Shown: one piece after another, positions 9,820 to 23,333 of the stretch
How positions within the stretch are numbered: position 1 is the stretch's first letter
Layout of the letters: each line of letters begins with the position of its first letter
NCBI GenBank assembly: GCA_029255685.2
Contig: CM055312.2
Span: 25,452,203-25,516,202, forward strand
DNA length: 64,000 nt
Origin: Silene conica
Lineage: Eukaryota > Streptophyta > Magnoliopsida > Caryophyllales > Caryophyllaceae
Direction: 5' to 3'
Notes under the pieces: model-generated
Databases searched by the model: none
What the model was told of the DNA's origin: nothing
Seen by the model: the letters and a program-made list of their open reading frames with translations, nothing else
Translations under genes and position numbers: made by a program

Positions 9820-12800
9820 TTATCGCTCCCGACGCACTCATATAACCCCCAACCTTAACTTGACCATAAAATCAAATAATGAATGAGAGATGGGGTAGAT
9901 TTAAGGACTTAAATTGTAGTCTGCTTTGTGATTGCTTTTATTAGGTTCTGACGTGTTGTTGATTGTCATTAATAATACTTATTTGCCTTCCAATCGACGA
10001 ACCGTGGACTTATCCATTTGGCGATGAAGACCGGAGTTTCTACCGAAGATAGAAGATTCGTGCTATTGTTGGAGAATGCTTCTAAACCTTGAAGATACTC
10101 CTCTTTCTTTGTGCATAACCTTCTTTGATAATTCCGAATGCACATCCTTCTTTTAGAATAATTGTCTATCTCACTTGAACAGATCTTCATATATTTTCAG
10201 CTTAACCTTGTTGCTTGCTTTCTTAAGGTGCCCTCTAGGTAACCTCCCCTTTTATTGGATTTGGAGGAACTAGTCTTAGGACAACCGTAAGCTGTGTTAT
10301 GAGAAATATTGCTATTGGAGGAATAACTTAAGAGGTATCGAGAGACATGTTTTGGTGATCCAAGGGTCTTGTCGTCTACCCAATTGGGAGAGTAAGAGTG
10401 AGTGATAGGATACTGGCTTGAAGGTTGAGTTGTATACTTAGTGTTCGGTGGAACTTAATCTCGAGAACCATGCTTAGATTGTGAAAATTTGTGAATTGAA
10501 GAGTACTGTTTAAGGAGTTAGATAAGATACTTGAGGTTATAGAGAAACCTGAAAGAATGGGCTTAAGATGCTAAAGATAAAGAATAGATAATTGAAGTAA
10601 GTTAGTATCACTTGACTTATGCGAGTGATTGAGCTGAGAAAGGTCCGTTGTTGAGGAATACAAATCATTGGCTATAATAGTTGAGTACTCGATTTATGAT
10701 TTAGACTTGGACGAAGTGAATCGTTATCTGCCATTAGGTTATTTAATGAATTTTAGCGTTTATCTAATGAAGAACTTAAGAGAAATCTAAGGATGCACCA
10801 TCGGTATGTGGATAGAATAGAGTAGTTTATTTGGAGATGAAAGTTCAGAAAATCTAATGGTTTAAGAATTGTTATCTAGTGGACAGTGAGGTAAGTGGAG
10901 TGTATATGACATGTGGTTTGATGGCCTGAAGGTGTTATTTAATTACCATTGAGTGGCTAGCAGAGATGGGACATCTCAACTTTTGGGAATAGGTAGCTGT
11001 AATAGTGATATTGTCTAAAAGATTGGAAGATTAGGGTATATAAATCATTGGAGGAATTGTTCGTGAGAACCGATAATTGAATGACTTGATTTGGAAAGTA
11101 AGAAGTGAGAATCCCGCGAGAATAGTGAGAGACCTGCACCTTGGAAGATTCCGCAATCGTTCTTTTCACGTCGCTTCTCTCCTTTCTTCTCCTTTGCTTC
11201 TCCGTCTGCTCTTGACTTCAACTTTGATTGGGGTCCATAGCCTAAAGTTCCTTACCTTGTCATCTTGTTGTTCCACGAGCCGTCTTCCGTGTGTCTCTCT
11301 CGAGACCTATGTCATGTTTATCCCTGAAGTTCGTATCTCATCCCCTCTTCTGTGAGCCTTGTTCCTTTTCAATTGGATTAGTGGCGGGATCGACTTGTTC
11401 TTGGAGTGGAGATACTTGCCTTGAGGAATGCTTGGTTTTGCGTTGTTAAAATTTGGTTGAGAGAGTCGTGATAATAATATTTGGGTGATATGGGATAGTG
11501 TGCCGTCTTGAAAGCTTCATGTTAGATGACTAGATGTAAGTGGTGATTGTAGATTTGGAAGTACCATTTGAGGATTCAAATACGATACTTGGAGTCTTAG
11601 GTTATTTTGGAGGTGCATGCTTAAGATGATGATGATGTGGTTAAATTAATGAATTAGGTAAGTTAGTGCTACTTAATCTTGAGGAATTTTTGTAATGCAG
11701 AAAGGACCATACTTTAGGAACGAGAGTTATTGGTAACTGTGTGAGAGTATTGAGACATTTACAAGTGGACTTATAGAGCTGGCTGAGTGTTGACCTTGAG
11801 TTGCTTATGGAACCTCGACAACTGCCTATTGATGTACTTACAGGTAACCGTTGATGTTTGAGGTAATTATAGAATAGAAATTTGAAACTTATAAGTGTTC
11901 ATAAATATCAATTGAGGAATCTCGGGATGTGAATGCCTAAGTCTTATGGAAACTGTAAGAGTGAAAATTGTTACGTCTTTGGAACTTTCTTTGAGATGTA
12001 TATTGTTGGTGAGTGGTTGAAACCAGAGGATTTAGAAGTTGTTACTCTAGTAAGACCTTAAATTGAATGCTCACTTTGGTAATAAAATTTGGGATTTGAG
12101 GATCTCGAGATGCGTGTAGAATGAATTTGATGGACTCGAACTATGTAGGACTAAAGGTTATAGATGATTTTGGTTATGGCCTATCTGGCTAGGAAGAGTC
12201 ATGGTGTAGAGAGTTTGATATCCTAATTTCAGAATTCGATGTTTTGATGATGGAATTCAGATCTAGATTTTGGAAAATGCGTAAACCTTGTTCTGAGGAA
12301 TGTGTTTAGGTTTCCACCTAGAGTGAGAGATCCTTAACCCTATTAGAACAGATTTATGGTAAACTAAGTGAGAGTTTGGAAACCTTCCGGTAGAGGAATA
12401 CCTTGTTTTGTGGATGAGAGAAGGGTAAGAGGAACCGTGGGACCATTGTGAGTATCGAGGACACTGGAAACGTCTCCTCGGGATATACTAGAAATCGTTG
12501 TAACGATGTTTTGATTATGGATTGAGCGGTTAGTGTGCCCATGTTTGGCAAAGGTTACCGTCTTCTTTAACCTTCGACTTGATTGTTCCGTTCCTTCAGC
12601 CCTCCTTTTTGGTGTTCTGGCCGCCGTGAGGCTTGAAACCCCTAATTCTTCGTGTTGAAAATAAGCTCTACGACTGTTTCCGCGCTCTCAAACGTCTGTT
12701 TTGAAACTTGCTCCCCAACTGTTGACTTTAAATTCACTGTTTATGGAAAAAGCTTGATTGTTTTGAGAAATTGAGATTGTTTCCTCTTCCGTTAGAAGTA

Positions 12801-13210
12801 ACTTTTCGTCATTGTTGCAATTTTATGTTCCAAAAATTTGAGAAAAAGGTTAATTTTGAAGGAAACTTGATTTTGAAGAACATAACATTTTACAATTTGG
12901 CAGACTTCAGCGTTGATTGCCACTAGAACGTGTTATTGGAGACGTCTGATAACCCGTACTGTGCTCATCAACACCGAATCGACCTAAATTTCGAATTTTG
13001 ACTGATTTAGTTTTGGGTCTTGTCTCAGATTTGGAATGATGGACTCTTGAATACGTAACGAGAATCCCAATATCCATTGACGAAGACTTGTGCCTTTAAA
13101 TCTTTTGTTTCTTGAAACCTTTTTGAAAGATAAAGTTTTGGGTTACCATAACCTGTATAATACATTTTGAAAGTTAGAGTTGTTCTCGTACTTACTTCTA
13201 CCTTCGAGTT
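9820..13210 (+). other. Non-coding interior of E
   Basis: No reading frame here resembles gag, protease, RT or integrase; the longest frames (for example 11077-11355) have compositions expected by chance. The G-rich text repeats short degenerate phrases such as ttgaggaatc and gagaatgtga, and a C/T-rich block lies at 11160-11350. This is the layout of a large retrotransposon derivative (LARD). Confidence 0.65.
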
Positions 13211-13242
13211 TCGAGGACGAAACTTTTTGAAGATTGGGTGAT
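13211..13242 (+). promoter_or_regulatory. PPT region of E
   Basis: The motif tcgaggacgaaac is followed by ttgaagattgggtgat and then by the LTR start TGTAACATCCC. The gaggacgaa block just before the PPT is shared with J (reverse, 48842-48860) and D (28441-28475). Confidence 0.65.
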
Positions 13243-13486
13243 TGTAACATCCCATATTTTCGTGATTTATATTTTAAAGGCTTTTAATTATTTTAAAGTG
13301 ATAAAATAATAATTTAATAATTTATCGGAAAGTATTTTTATAAATAGTAAGATCCGTCTTAAGAACCTTAAGTCCTTAAGACGAATACAAACTTGGCAAC
13401 TTAAGTTCTATTCTTAAAACCCGTTCATCCAAACCCGTTTTCATTTAAACGGAAAGGACAACTCATAAACCCTCATAGACCCTTGT

Positions 13487-13500
13487 ATTATATGTCGACA
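13487..13500 (+). promoter_or_regulatory. Possible core promoter of the E LTR
   Basis: TATTATATGTCGACA resembles the TATATATGTCGACA promoter-like block of D (23306-23319). TATA followed by the same GTCGACA in two LTR families suggests a shared core promoter. This is inferred from position and similarity. Confidence 0.4.
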
Positions 13501-14195
13501 TATTGACATCTCAAAAATAAGAACACTGTAATAATATTTATCACAAAACCTCCATAATTATTCATCTTCTTTTCCATTTTTCTTCATCGTCCGTTCACCG
13601 AATCAAGGTAATAAATACATTTTCGGAAATCCTCATGAAATTTGCAAGCCATCCGTCACTTTCAATTTCCGTTTCCTTCAATTCCAAATTTGGCCTGTTT
13701 TGGGTAATTCGAATTTTAGCCTCTTAAAACCGTTTTGCTTGTTGTAGGTGAAGACTTAGAAGATCGCAAGGAGGTTAGTGGCAAGATTGAAGAAGAGATT
13801 GGAGCTTAAACGCTTAAAAGGTGACGATTACGAGTAACTCGGCCTTTATTGTAAAATTAGCACTTTGCTTGGTTTTAAATGCTTAAGTTTCTGATTTTGG
13901 TTGTTGTGGTGGATAATGGAACTTAGTATCATGCTAGGAACCCTCAAGAAAGACTTCATATGCTTGGTATATGTTATTCATGTTTATTGTTAAGATTTCT
14001 GAAATTGTATACTTGCGACGGATACAAATAATATTCGTATTGAGGATTGTATGTGGGTTTAAGTGCTGATAGATAGTGTTTTGATGATTGGTTATACTGG
14101 GTAAACCGTGTGTGTTGCGATTATAGAAGATTAGTATCGATTTGGTCGAATTTGTAAATCACTGTAAGTTGCGTTTTGCGTGCTCAGGGACTCTG

Positions 14196-14510
14196 AGCCG
14201 GTCGACCGATCGGCCGCCGGTAGACCGGCTGGGAGTGCATCATAGGACTTTTGCGAAATTCGTAAGTGTAGGGTGTTGGGTGCCCAGCCGGTAGGCCGGC
14301 TGCCTGTCGACCGGCTGAGAGCCTCTTCTTGTAGATTGCGCGTAATAATTTAATGGGGTTTGGTTCCCCAGCCGGTAGGCCGGCTGCCTGCCGACCAGCT
14401 GGGAACCCCTTTTGCCTATTTTCGTGTTGTAAAGAAAGAGGAAGGAAAGAATGTGTGTCCAGCCGGTAGGCCGGCTGCCTGCCGACCGGCTGGGGGCCCC
14501 TGATGCGTAT
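14196..14510 (+). repeat. GC-rich tandem hairpin block
   Basis: Four units carry opposed AGCCGGT and ACCGGCT motifs around a GGCCGGCTGCCTGCC centre, in an otherwise AT-rich region. Each folds as a long hairpin. Outside the core the flanks can also pair and differ by unit, for example GGTTCCC (14362-14368) with GGGAACC (14401-14407). Related units lie at 33283-33340 and 63495-63880. Confidence 0.75.
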
Positions 14511-14610
14511 TTTTATTTTAAAATCGTATTTAGTCCGTAACTTTTAAATGGTTTATCGGTTTTGATTGAAGCTCGTTCTTCGTACCTTTGATATGTGTTT
14601 GAGGTCCCCG

Positions 14611-15885
14611 TGTTGGGAACTAAGTTCCTAATTTTATACTCATATCTAATGTGAGTTTTGTTTATATAAGTTTAGGCTATAAAACTTAATAAGATCTTAT
14701 GCATGCATGATGATATCATAAGATGTGATTGTCCTTACATTGGTTTTAGAAGGTTTATACTCAATAATCACCTATTACTTGAGTCTTCAAGCAACCGAAA
14801 TACCCTTAAACGATCTAACAAAAATCGTCTCCAAAAGATGCGTATCAAGGACCCGATCTCAAACTAACACTAATTTTGTTACTAGAAAATTGGTGTTAGT
14901 ATACTAGAAATATTAACAATATTACTCTTAATTTTATTAATATAGGAAATAATTATTTTCTTAGTAAAAACTATTTTAGCTAAGGGATTATGGAGAATGA
15001 GGTTTGTAGTATGTTTTGTGTTAGCACAAAAATGACTAACTATGAGTGTATAGTGAAGTGTAGTATATAAGGGACAATATGATCTTACTTGCTCTACTCT
15101 TGGCCGGCCTACACAAGCCTCTCAAGGCCAATGCATGCTTCTCTAGCTCTTACACAAAAGCATGTAAGATGCCTTACAATATCCCTTTTTCATACTACAC
15201 TCAATCCCTTTATTTACTTACACACACAACATATACACATACATACTCCATTTACACGGTTCATGTGGGTCTTATTATAGACCCATTTTATCTTTGTCAA
15301 TTGTGTTAATTTGTAACATGTCACATATGTTCCATAACACATGACCCAATTTGTTAATTGTGCAATTTTAACTATTAAAATTCACAACTTACAAATTTAT
15401 TACATTTAAATAATTATTCCAATATTTCGAAATTATTATTGTATAAAATGTAATATCATAATTTTAATTACAACTCTTTGTAATTTTATGATCAACCGTG
15501 TTCATTCTCAATTTAATCGTTTCCTAAACGAATAAATATAACCGAGTAATAAAACGATTTTATTACCATGACTTTTATTATTATAATCCCATTATAAGAA
15601 TATTCGTCATATAAAATTATTTCCAAATTTCTAGTTATTAATTAACTCGTATTCAATACAATATTAATTAATTATTCCATTGAGACGGAATTCCCTAAAG
15701 ATATGACCTTAAGGGATCAACTGATCACCACCATCATATGACGATAATGTCAAACTCTAGACAGCCAATCATTATCGGTAAATGTTGATCAGTCGACTTT
15801 AAAAGAGTAACATTCCCAGTTGTGTTTCATTTAAATGAGTTTTAATTATGTCAACACACTATTGTCGAGGACACTTCCTCCAACA
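14611..15885 (-). repeat. 3' LTR of C
   Basis: On the minus strand it starts TGTTGGAGGAAGTG and ends ..TTCCCAACA. It pairs with 21361-22635 at about 99% identity by eye. Confidence 0.92.
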
Positions 15886-15899
15886 ATCTCCCACTTGTC
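15886..15899 (-). promoter_or_regulatory. PPT of C
   Basis: The minus strand reads caagtgggagat directly before the LTR start TGTTGGAGG, the same motif as in A1 and A3. Confidence 0.75.
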
Positions 15900-18562
15900 C
15901 GAGACAAGTGCGTGTCACCAATTCTCTTGCCCTATTACTATCTCCCACTCAATGCACGGCGTCCTCTCATGTCGTGCCGGCAATTGATTAAAATCTAGAG
16001 TGGTTTATCTCGATCTGGAGTTATAACTACTGACCGGAATTATCTACCATAGATACCTTCCGAGCGTGGCCACGCATTTCTAGTTATTATTCTCCTCGAG
16101 TGGCCTAGAGATATTGTTCAACCCTGACAAGGGGTGGACAATTCCTAATCGACTTATTCCTTCCGGCTGGCCACAGCCCATCATAACCCAAAATATGTCC
16201 TTATAAACCCCAGTTACGAAGGTGTTAGGACATAAATCAAAGTTAATCTGAAAGCTGTGCCACCTCAGAGAAAAGTCATTAGTCCAAGAACTGACTCATG
16301 TGAAACACGATAGATGCTCCCGCCACGACCAGGCAGTCTTTTAATAAGAGTACGCCAGAGCTCTATCAGCGGTCATTAGCCCGGCAAATGTATCTTAACA
16401 TGTCTATGCCTAGGTGATCGATTAGTCATCACGTATGACTCTATGGCAATTGAACTCGCCATCAATCGCATCACACATCCGGTTGCATTGAGATGTCACC
16501 TCACTTAAGCAACTAGGGGCGAGGTCATGATAATTCAATTCACTTTAATGGGGTTCAATATGGTCTTACCATCCCATTTGAATTTTACTTGACCTTTCGT
16601 GAGTTATAAATAACTCAAACAATTAGTGGATTACACCATCCAAGTGGTCAACCTTTGAACACCATTTAATTTACAATGAGCTTGAGGGTCTCTCGTTTAT
16701 ATCCCTTAAAATTGTAATTATCTCCATATTGAGTAAACCAGGTTTACCACGGTTCGTGCGAGCGTTCAGTTTGCGAATCTCATCCGCATATGCTATTTCA
16801 TTTCAATGAGATAAGTCATCTTATGACCAACAAATATTATGTGCATTGTGTAACTCCCAGCTACAGCAATGCTATCACATAATTTGTGAACTTATGTATT
16901 TTGTAGAATCTTGTGATGACCATGTAGTTAAAATACAAGTCATTGAGATGCATAGTCAATGAATGTAAGCCAAAGATTATTTTGAATCTTTGCCTGATAT
17001 CTTGGAACTTGAGTCGTTGTAAACCTTTTACCCATGACTAAGTTATCTTCCAAGATCTTGAATTTGTCTTTCATCTTCATTTGAGAATACTTTGACAATT
17101 GATCAAGGTTTAATCATTGTTTTAACACTTGCTCAACAGGTTGTCCTGCAAGCGGTGCGCATCCACTTTACACGATCATACTAATGGCAGAAACATTAGC
17201 GGTTTAAACGTGCAAACGATAGTACTTAAGGTTCGATATATTTCCATGATCCCATCGTGGCTATATTATCTTCATCTCTATGAACAACCTTAATACTAAT
17301 AACAAGATGTCTCTTATAATCTCAACCAAACATCCCATGTTCAATTAGATTTTATTTATATCAATATGTCATCTAGAACCAAAAACTCGTGTACCTTTCA
17401 TAAGTATCAATGCTTCATTCCAAACAAGCAATGAGTTGTTTTAGATAACGTTTACTCCCACTAAACTCTTGTTCTTGCCTGATTCTGAAGATCCCGAAGT
17501 CATACCCATGACTCAATAGCTTCAAATCCTGGAGCGAGAACTCCCACTGAACTTTACATTTAACCGTAAATCATAAAGCTCCCACTCAATTCAATGTTCC
17601 TTAAACATTTTATGAATTGAAATGGTTGGGACTTAACCATATGTGCTAATAGTCACATCCTTTTCAAATACCCTTTTGAAAAGCGGTTACTGTGTTTACT
17701 GAATTCATTCTCAATGAATTACTTTACTACTTTCAACAAAGTTACCCTTAACTTTGCAGATTGCAGACATCCATATGTCAGCTTATGCTTCTCTCAACAA
17801 ATCTCATTTATCAGCATGTATATCTTATAAATTTCATGGGTTTTAGAATTTGCATTGACATATTTAGATCACCATCTGAATCCAAGAACCCTTTCTTGAG
17901 CCTTTGCAAAATCTTTTGAATAATTTTCTTCGAGTGTCCTCCCGTAGTTTCTATAAGAGTCTTTCTTATGGTATATAACTTTTGTGTGTGGGAACTTTCA
18001 GTTCCCCACATTTATCTTATACTGTACGAGGACTCTATCATGGATCTTATCCATGTATAGAATTTTTCCTTACAAACTTCAAGAATTTATTCTTGAAGTA
18101 TCCCCCAGGGCCGGGGCCGTTGGGATATAAGGCGTAGATTTTTACCACACCGTAGATCTTATCCACAACCTTTGGGCTTATCCACATCTTTTGGGATGAT
18201 AAGGCGTAGAATCTTATTCACAGCCTAATCTACCTTTTACAACCATAAGGTGTAGATTTTCTAAATCGTAGATCCTATCCACAACTTTATCTACCTTCTT
18301 ATCTTTCACATAACCAAAACACAATAAATCCTACTATTCACTAATAGATCATATCTATTGTGCTTTTCAAAATCATGTGCTATTTGCGGCCTTTTAAATT
18401 TCTCCCACTCTATCTTTGTAATAATAAATTCATTTCATTACCAAAGATAGCCACCAAGGCCACAAGCAATGACTTTGATGTTGGTTTGTGTATCTTTATG
18501 ATTTATTACAGAAAATATTCGATTTAAAGCTTAGATAGTTTTGGATGGTTGATAACTTTTCC
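15900..18562 (-). other. Non-coding interior of C downstream of gag
   Basis: No pol-like frame is present. The part next to the PPT resembles the A-family spacer, for example the block 16030-16150 against 42100-42215 in A3, so C and A share an ancestor. Confidence 0.6.
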
Positions 18563-18868
18563 TCATAATTGAGTTTTAAACTTAATTTTGATTTTGATTT
18601 GATTTGAATTGGGTATCCTATACCTATTCGGTTTCACAATCAATTCTATTTTATAAGAATCATAGGGTCGCCTTGCTGGGGCTGTGGCATTTTCTGCAGG
18701 TACAGGAGGTGATTCTTCGATGAGGAATTCGGTCTTACCGTCACCTTGTGCCGCCAACAATAGTTGGGCATCCCAATCGGCAAAGTTTGCCCCATTCTTT
18801 TCTAGCTTACAACGATCCATGAAGGAACGTAACCATGAAGTGTTCGTAGTAGTGGTGGAAGTGATCAT
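18563..18868 (-). pseudogene. gag: Copia gag, N-terminal fragment
   Basis: The frame begins at ATG 18868 (MITSTTTTNTSW) and carries LRSFMDRCKLEKNGANFADW and DAQLLLAAQGDGKTEF, closely matching A3 (LRSFMDRCKLDKHGSNFKDW). Similarity ends near residue 72 at DSYKIE; the rest of this frame (PNSNQIKIKIKFKTQL) is low-complexity read-through. The middle of gag and the CCHC knuckle seen in A3 are missing, pointing to an internal deletion. The protein could not form a normal capsid. The ATG fits the family start. Confidence 0.8.
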
Positions 18869-21345
18869 GATTGATATTGAATTGGAGACTTAACTACAAA
18901 ATTTTAAACATTTGAAGAAATTAAATGCTAATCGTTTTAATGTTTATATTAACTTGTAAACATATTTATCAAGCTAATGCATCTATAAAATGACCTCTAT
19001 CCAATTTTATAAATGATTCCAAGACCCAAACCCATACCACCGAAATCGTGAACCACTGGAACTCCGACCCAATAATATGGTTTGGTGGGTTAAAATAAAC
19101 CGGTTCTACCATAGAACTCTTGGTCGATGACAAATCATTATTTATTCATCTTAGCCCGGAACACATTGACCACTGGTCCTCTACACTTCCGTTGAGTACA
19201 AACCAAATTTCAATTGCATCGAGATGCGATCCGCCCACTGGACTGAATCCACCTCATTGCCCCACTTATCCTACGTAATGGGGTTCGTACTGCCCACTGG
19301 ACTAGCACCACCCCACGAAATAGAAGCTCATGGGTTCTACTATTTGGTAAGGCTAATTCTCAATTGTTTTTGTTTAATATAGAGGTCTTGTCAATTTATT
19401 ATCTATCTCCTTTAAGCGAATTAAATTGGTGAACTCGATAATTATAATTGACACGGTCGTTATTAACGATTTAAACTAATATGCATGTTTATGGCGATTT
19501 GGCTATGCATGCAAACATATTAAAATGCAAAAATAAAAGCTATAAAGCAATAAAATCCTAGTATGGCCTTCCTAGTAATAGTAAAACTAATTAACTATTA
19601 CAAATTCGGAAACCAACTCCATGGTCCCTTGAACTTCATTAGCACGCCATCCAAGAAAACACCGTCTTGTCGGAACTCCTTTCCGTATGGCATCGTCTTT
19701 CGGAATTACAATAAAATAATACAACTACTCTATTGTAAAACTGAAAATTAAATTTAAATTACAAACCCGTGATACGAGATCACATAAATTACAACCGAAT
19801 CAATATTCCCTTTCATTACGGGTAATATTGATTAAAACTAAGGCCATACTAAGAAAATTACATAATTCCAAATTATATAAATAACATTCAAAATATGACA
19901 TTCATATTAAATAAAATGCAATAATAAAATATGTATGCACATGCTCAATTTTTAATGCCAAATCGCCTTATGGGAGCAAATATCTCATATTTGTTTACGG
20001 TTTTTACGGATATGTGCGATTTTAACTATTAAAATCATCAAAATTACATAAATCTAATTTATGTCCAAGTTAATCATCCTAACTCACTTTAGGAATCAAT
20101 GTTTAGTCTCTACTAATATTTGATCATGATCTAACTTGATTTTGCATTATTGTTCATAAATTACTTGTATTTTCGGGAAAAATAAACAAAATACGGCCAA
20201 ATGAGTCAAATAAAATTCGAAATTTAAAATTCAAAAATTTTAAACTTTCTGGAAATTTTCTAAAAATTCAGAAATTAATAAAATGGTCTTATGCAAATAT
20301 TTATGGTTTATTTGTTAAATAAAGCGTATAAAAGCCGTTCTTATGGTTAAAAATCCGATTTAAATTATAAAAACTTGCAATAATTTGCCATAAATTTTTA
20401 GTCATGCTAAAATATATATTAGAACTTGAAAATGACCAAAAATTACAGACCATACTCGAAAATTTTATTTTCGACTCATAAATTACGATTATTAGCTAAT
20501 TAACTCATTAAAAATTAATAATCATAAAAACAGAAACTTTTTGATATCCAACTTTTAGATCTGATGTTCCTATCATATAAGACATCTATGGGTAAAATTT
20601 CATGCCATAATATTAAGATTAACTATTTTTAACACAATAAGTCATTATTTAGCCGATTTCAACTATTAAAATCATAAAACATGCATCACTTGAGAATAAA
20701 TTCTCAAAAATTATATACATTCTGTAAATATTGCATGTGACATTGTGTTAAATTTTTATGGCAAAATTCCAACTATAACTATTAAAGTCGAATTTGAGTC
20801 ACTATTAATCGGATTTTTACTATAAAAATCATTAATCATGCAATACAAGTCCAATAAATCCGAAACTTTATACAGGTATTTTATATATTGCATGTGACTT
20901 CTCATAAAATATTTAAGGTCAAATTCGAAATATAACCTTTTATACCCATTTTTACTCATATTATGACTATTTATCTCATAAAATTCATAATCCATGCATA
21001 TTAACTCCATTTCTTACGAAAAATCATATACAATATATTAAATATGCATGTGAGAACATATCAAAAAATCTCGGCCATAAACTATTTTTAACTTTTTTTC
21101 CCATTAATTGTTGTTTAAAACCGATTTAAACTACAAAATATACAAATAAATATAAAAATGAACAATAAAAATCCATAAAATTATTTTTATGTCCTAAAAC
21201 CATTTTAGAATCAGAAACTTTAACATGCAAAATTATTTTGTGATTTATCATAATAAATACAAAATATTTCGAAAATTCCGAAATATGTATGTTAATCCGA
21301 TTTTAACATAAAACATGAATCCGATCATGCATGAAACAACCGTAA
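18869..21345 (-). other. Leader region of C
   Basis: This 2.5-kb AT-rich non-coding sequence lies between gag and the PBS. Parts resemble the A3 leader, including 'actaaggccatactaa' at about 19842 and 54990, and the 'tgcatgtgaca' phrases near 20730 and 56060. Confidence 0.6.
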
Positions 21346-21358
21346 TGCTCTGATACCA
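21346..21358 (-). promoter_or_regulatory. Primer binding site of C
   Basis: The minus strand reads TGGTATCAGAGCA two bases inside the LTR, of the initiator-Met tRNA type. Confidence 0.88.
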
Positions 21359-21360
21359 CT

Positions 21361-22635
21361 TGTTGGGAACTAAGTTCATAATTTTATACTCATATCTAAT
21401 GTGAGTTTTGTTTATATAAGTTTAGGTTATAAAACTTAAAAAGATCTTATGCATGCATGATGATATCATAAGATGTGATTGTCCTTACATTGGTTTTAGA
21501 AGGTTTATACTCAATAATCACCTATTACTTGAGTCTTCAAGCAACCGAAATACCCTTAAACGATCTAACAAAAATCGTCTCCAAAAGATGCGTATCAAGG
21601 ACCCGATCTCAAACTAACACTAATTTTGTTACTAGAAAATTGGTGTTAGTATACTAGAAATATTAACAATATTACTCTTAATTTTATTAATATAGGAAAT
21701 AATTATTTTCTTAGTAAAAACTATTTTAGCTAAGGGATTATGGAGAATGAGGTTTGTAGTATGTTTTGTGTTAGCACAAAAATGACTAACTATGAGTGTA
21801 TAGTGAAGTGTAGTATATAAGGGACAATATAAGCTTACTTGCTCTACTCTTGGCCGGCCTACACAAGCCTCTCAAGGCCAATGCATGCTTCTCTAGCTCT
21901 TACACAAAAGCATGTAAGATGCCTTACAATATACCTTTTTCATACTACACTCAATCCCTTTATTTACTTACACACACAACATATACACATACATACTCCA
22001 TTTACACGGTTCATGTGGGTCTTATTATAGACCCATTTTATCTTTGTCAATTGTGTTAATTTGTAACATGTCACATATGTTCCATAACACATGACCCAAT
22101 TTGTTAATTGTGCAATTTTAACTATTAAAATTCACAACTTACAAATTTATTACATTTAAATAATTATTCCAATAATTCGAAATTATTATTGTATAAAATG
22201 TAATATCATAATTTTAATTACAACTCTTTGTAATTTTATGATCAACCGTGTTCATTCTCAATTTAATCGTTTCCTAAACGAATAAATATAACCGAGTAAT
22301 AAAACGATTTTATTACCATGACTTTTATTATTATAATCCTATTATAAGAATATTCGTCATATAAAATTATTTCCAAATTTCTAGTTATTAATTAATTCGT
22401 ATCCAATACAATATTAATTAATTATTCCATTGAGACGGAATTCCCTAAAGATATGACCTTAAGGGATCAACTGATCACCACCATCATATGACGATAATGT
22501 CAAACTCTAGACAGCCAATCATTATCGGTAAATGTTGATCAGTCGACTTTAAAAGAGTAACATTCCCAGTTGTGTTTCATTCAAATGAGTTTTAATTATG
22601 TCAACACACTATTGTCGAGGACACTTCCTCCAACA
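21361..22635 (-). repeat. 5' LTR of C
   Basis: This 1275-bp copy ends on the right with ctccaaca followed by the duplicated target ccccg. Confidence 0.92.
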
Positions 22636-22640
22636 CCCCG

Positions 22641-23036
22641 AAGGATGGGCGACACTATATTGGGTTCGGGAATGGAGTGAGGATAGAGACCCCCCGGTCG
22701 GGTAACCGAAATGGAAACCGGCTCTCCCTCATCTTAGTTCTCGGGATCAATTAAGTGTTGTTTAGTGGTTTAAGAAGTTAGAGCTACAGGTTAGTTTCTA
22801 TCTTTAGATGTTAATGGTTGAGTTGTATGTCGCGTGATGGGATATGTGTTAAGTTCACCTCTGGACCCATTACGTGTTTTGTATGTCGCGTGATGGGATA
22901 TGTGTTAAGTTCACCTCTGGACCCATTACGTGTTTTGCTTGTGGCGTGTCAGGATATGTGTTAAGCTCACCTCTGGACCTGACACGTGATCGGTTGTCGT
23001 ACATGGTATATGTGTTAAGTTCACCTCTGGACCCGG
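22641..23036 (+). repeat. 3' LTR of E, second segment
   Basis: The LTR resumes after C with aaggatgggcgacac. It holds a GNRA-type hairpin with stem TCGG/CCGA (22698-22709) and four hairpin-repeat units. The first two use CGTGATGGG/CCCATTACG and the third CGTGTCAGG/CCTGACACG (22945-22953 and 22978-22986). The fourth is split by the D insertion. Confidence 0.85.
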
Positions 23037-23304
23037 TGTAATACCCCGTATTTTACTACGTTTTATTATATTTAATTATCGTTTTATTTTATTTAATTAC
23101 TTGTTACTTTGACGCCTTGCTATCGTTTATTTGATTTATCGAGTTATGTTATATTTTATATGTTATAAGTAAGTGGCGGGAACGGGAAATTAGTGATTTA
23201 TATACGGGTTAATGTATGTGGACCTAGGGATGCGTGCCCAAGGCTGTTAAGCCCAACTCGACACACTTTGCACATTGAAAGAAAAGCAACAAATTCTATC
23301 AGCT

Positions 23305-23333
23305 CTATATATGTCGACACCCTAAAACCCTAA
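23305..23333 (+). promoter_or_regulatory. TATA box and telo-box of the D LTR
   Basis: CTATATATG (23305-23313) is followed about 12 bases later by AAACCCTAA (23325-23333), the plant telo-box found in promoters of ribosomal-protein and other translation genes. The same arrangement recurs in the 3' LTR (28881-28909). It probably marks the transcription start region of the element. Confidence 0.55.

Larger units (their letters stand above)
13243..14610 (+). repeat. 3' LTR of E, first segment
   Basis: The segment starts TGTAACATCCCATATTTTCG and stops at the C insertion; ccccg (14606-14610) is the target duplication. It carries a possible core promoter (13487-13500) and the GC-rich hairpin block (14196-14510). 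The LTR resumes at 22641. Confidence 0.85.
14611..22635 (-). mobile_element. Copia-like non-autonomous element C, complete
   Basis: The 8025-bp element is flanked by the target duplication ccccg (14606-14610 and 22636-22640) and sits in the 3' LTR of E. Both LTRs are 1275 bp, and I count about 11 differences between them, so the insertion is fairly young. The PBS lies beside the right LTR and the PPT beside the left, which fixes the strand. Only an N-terminal gag fragment is coding; pol is missing. Confidence 0.9.
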
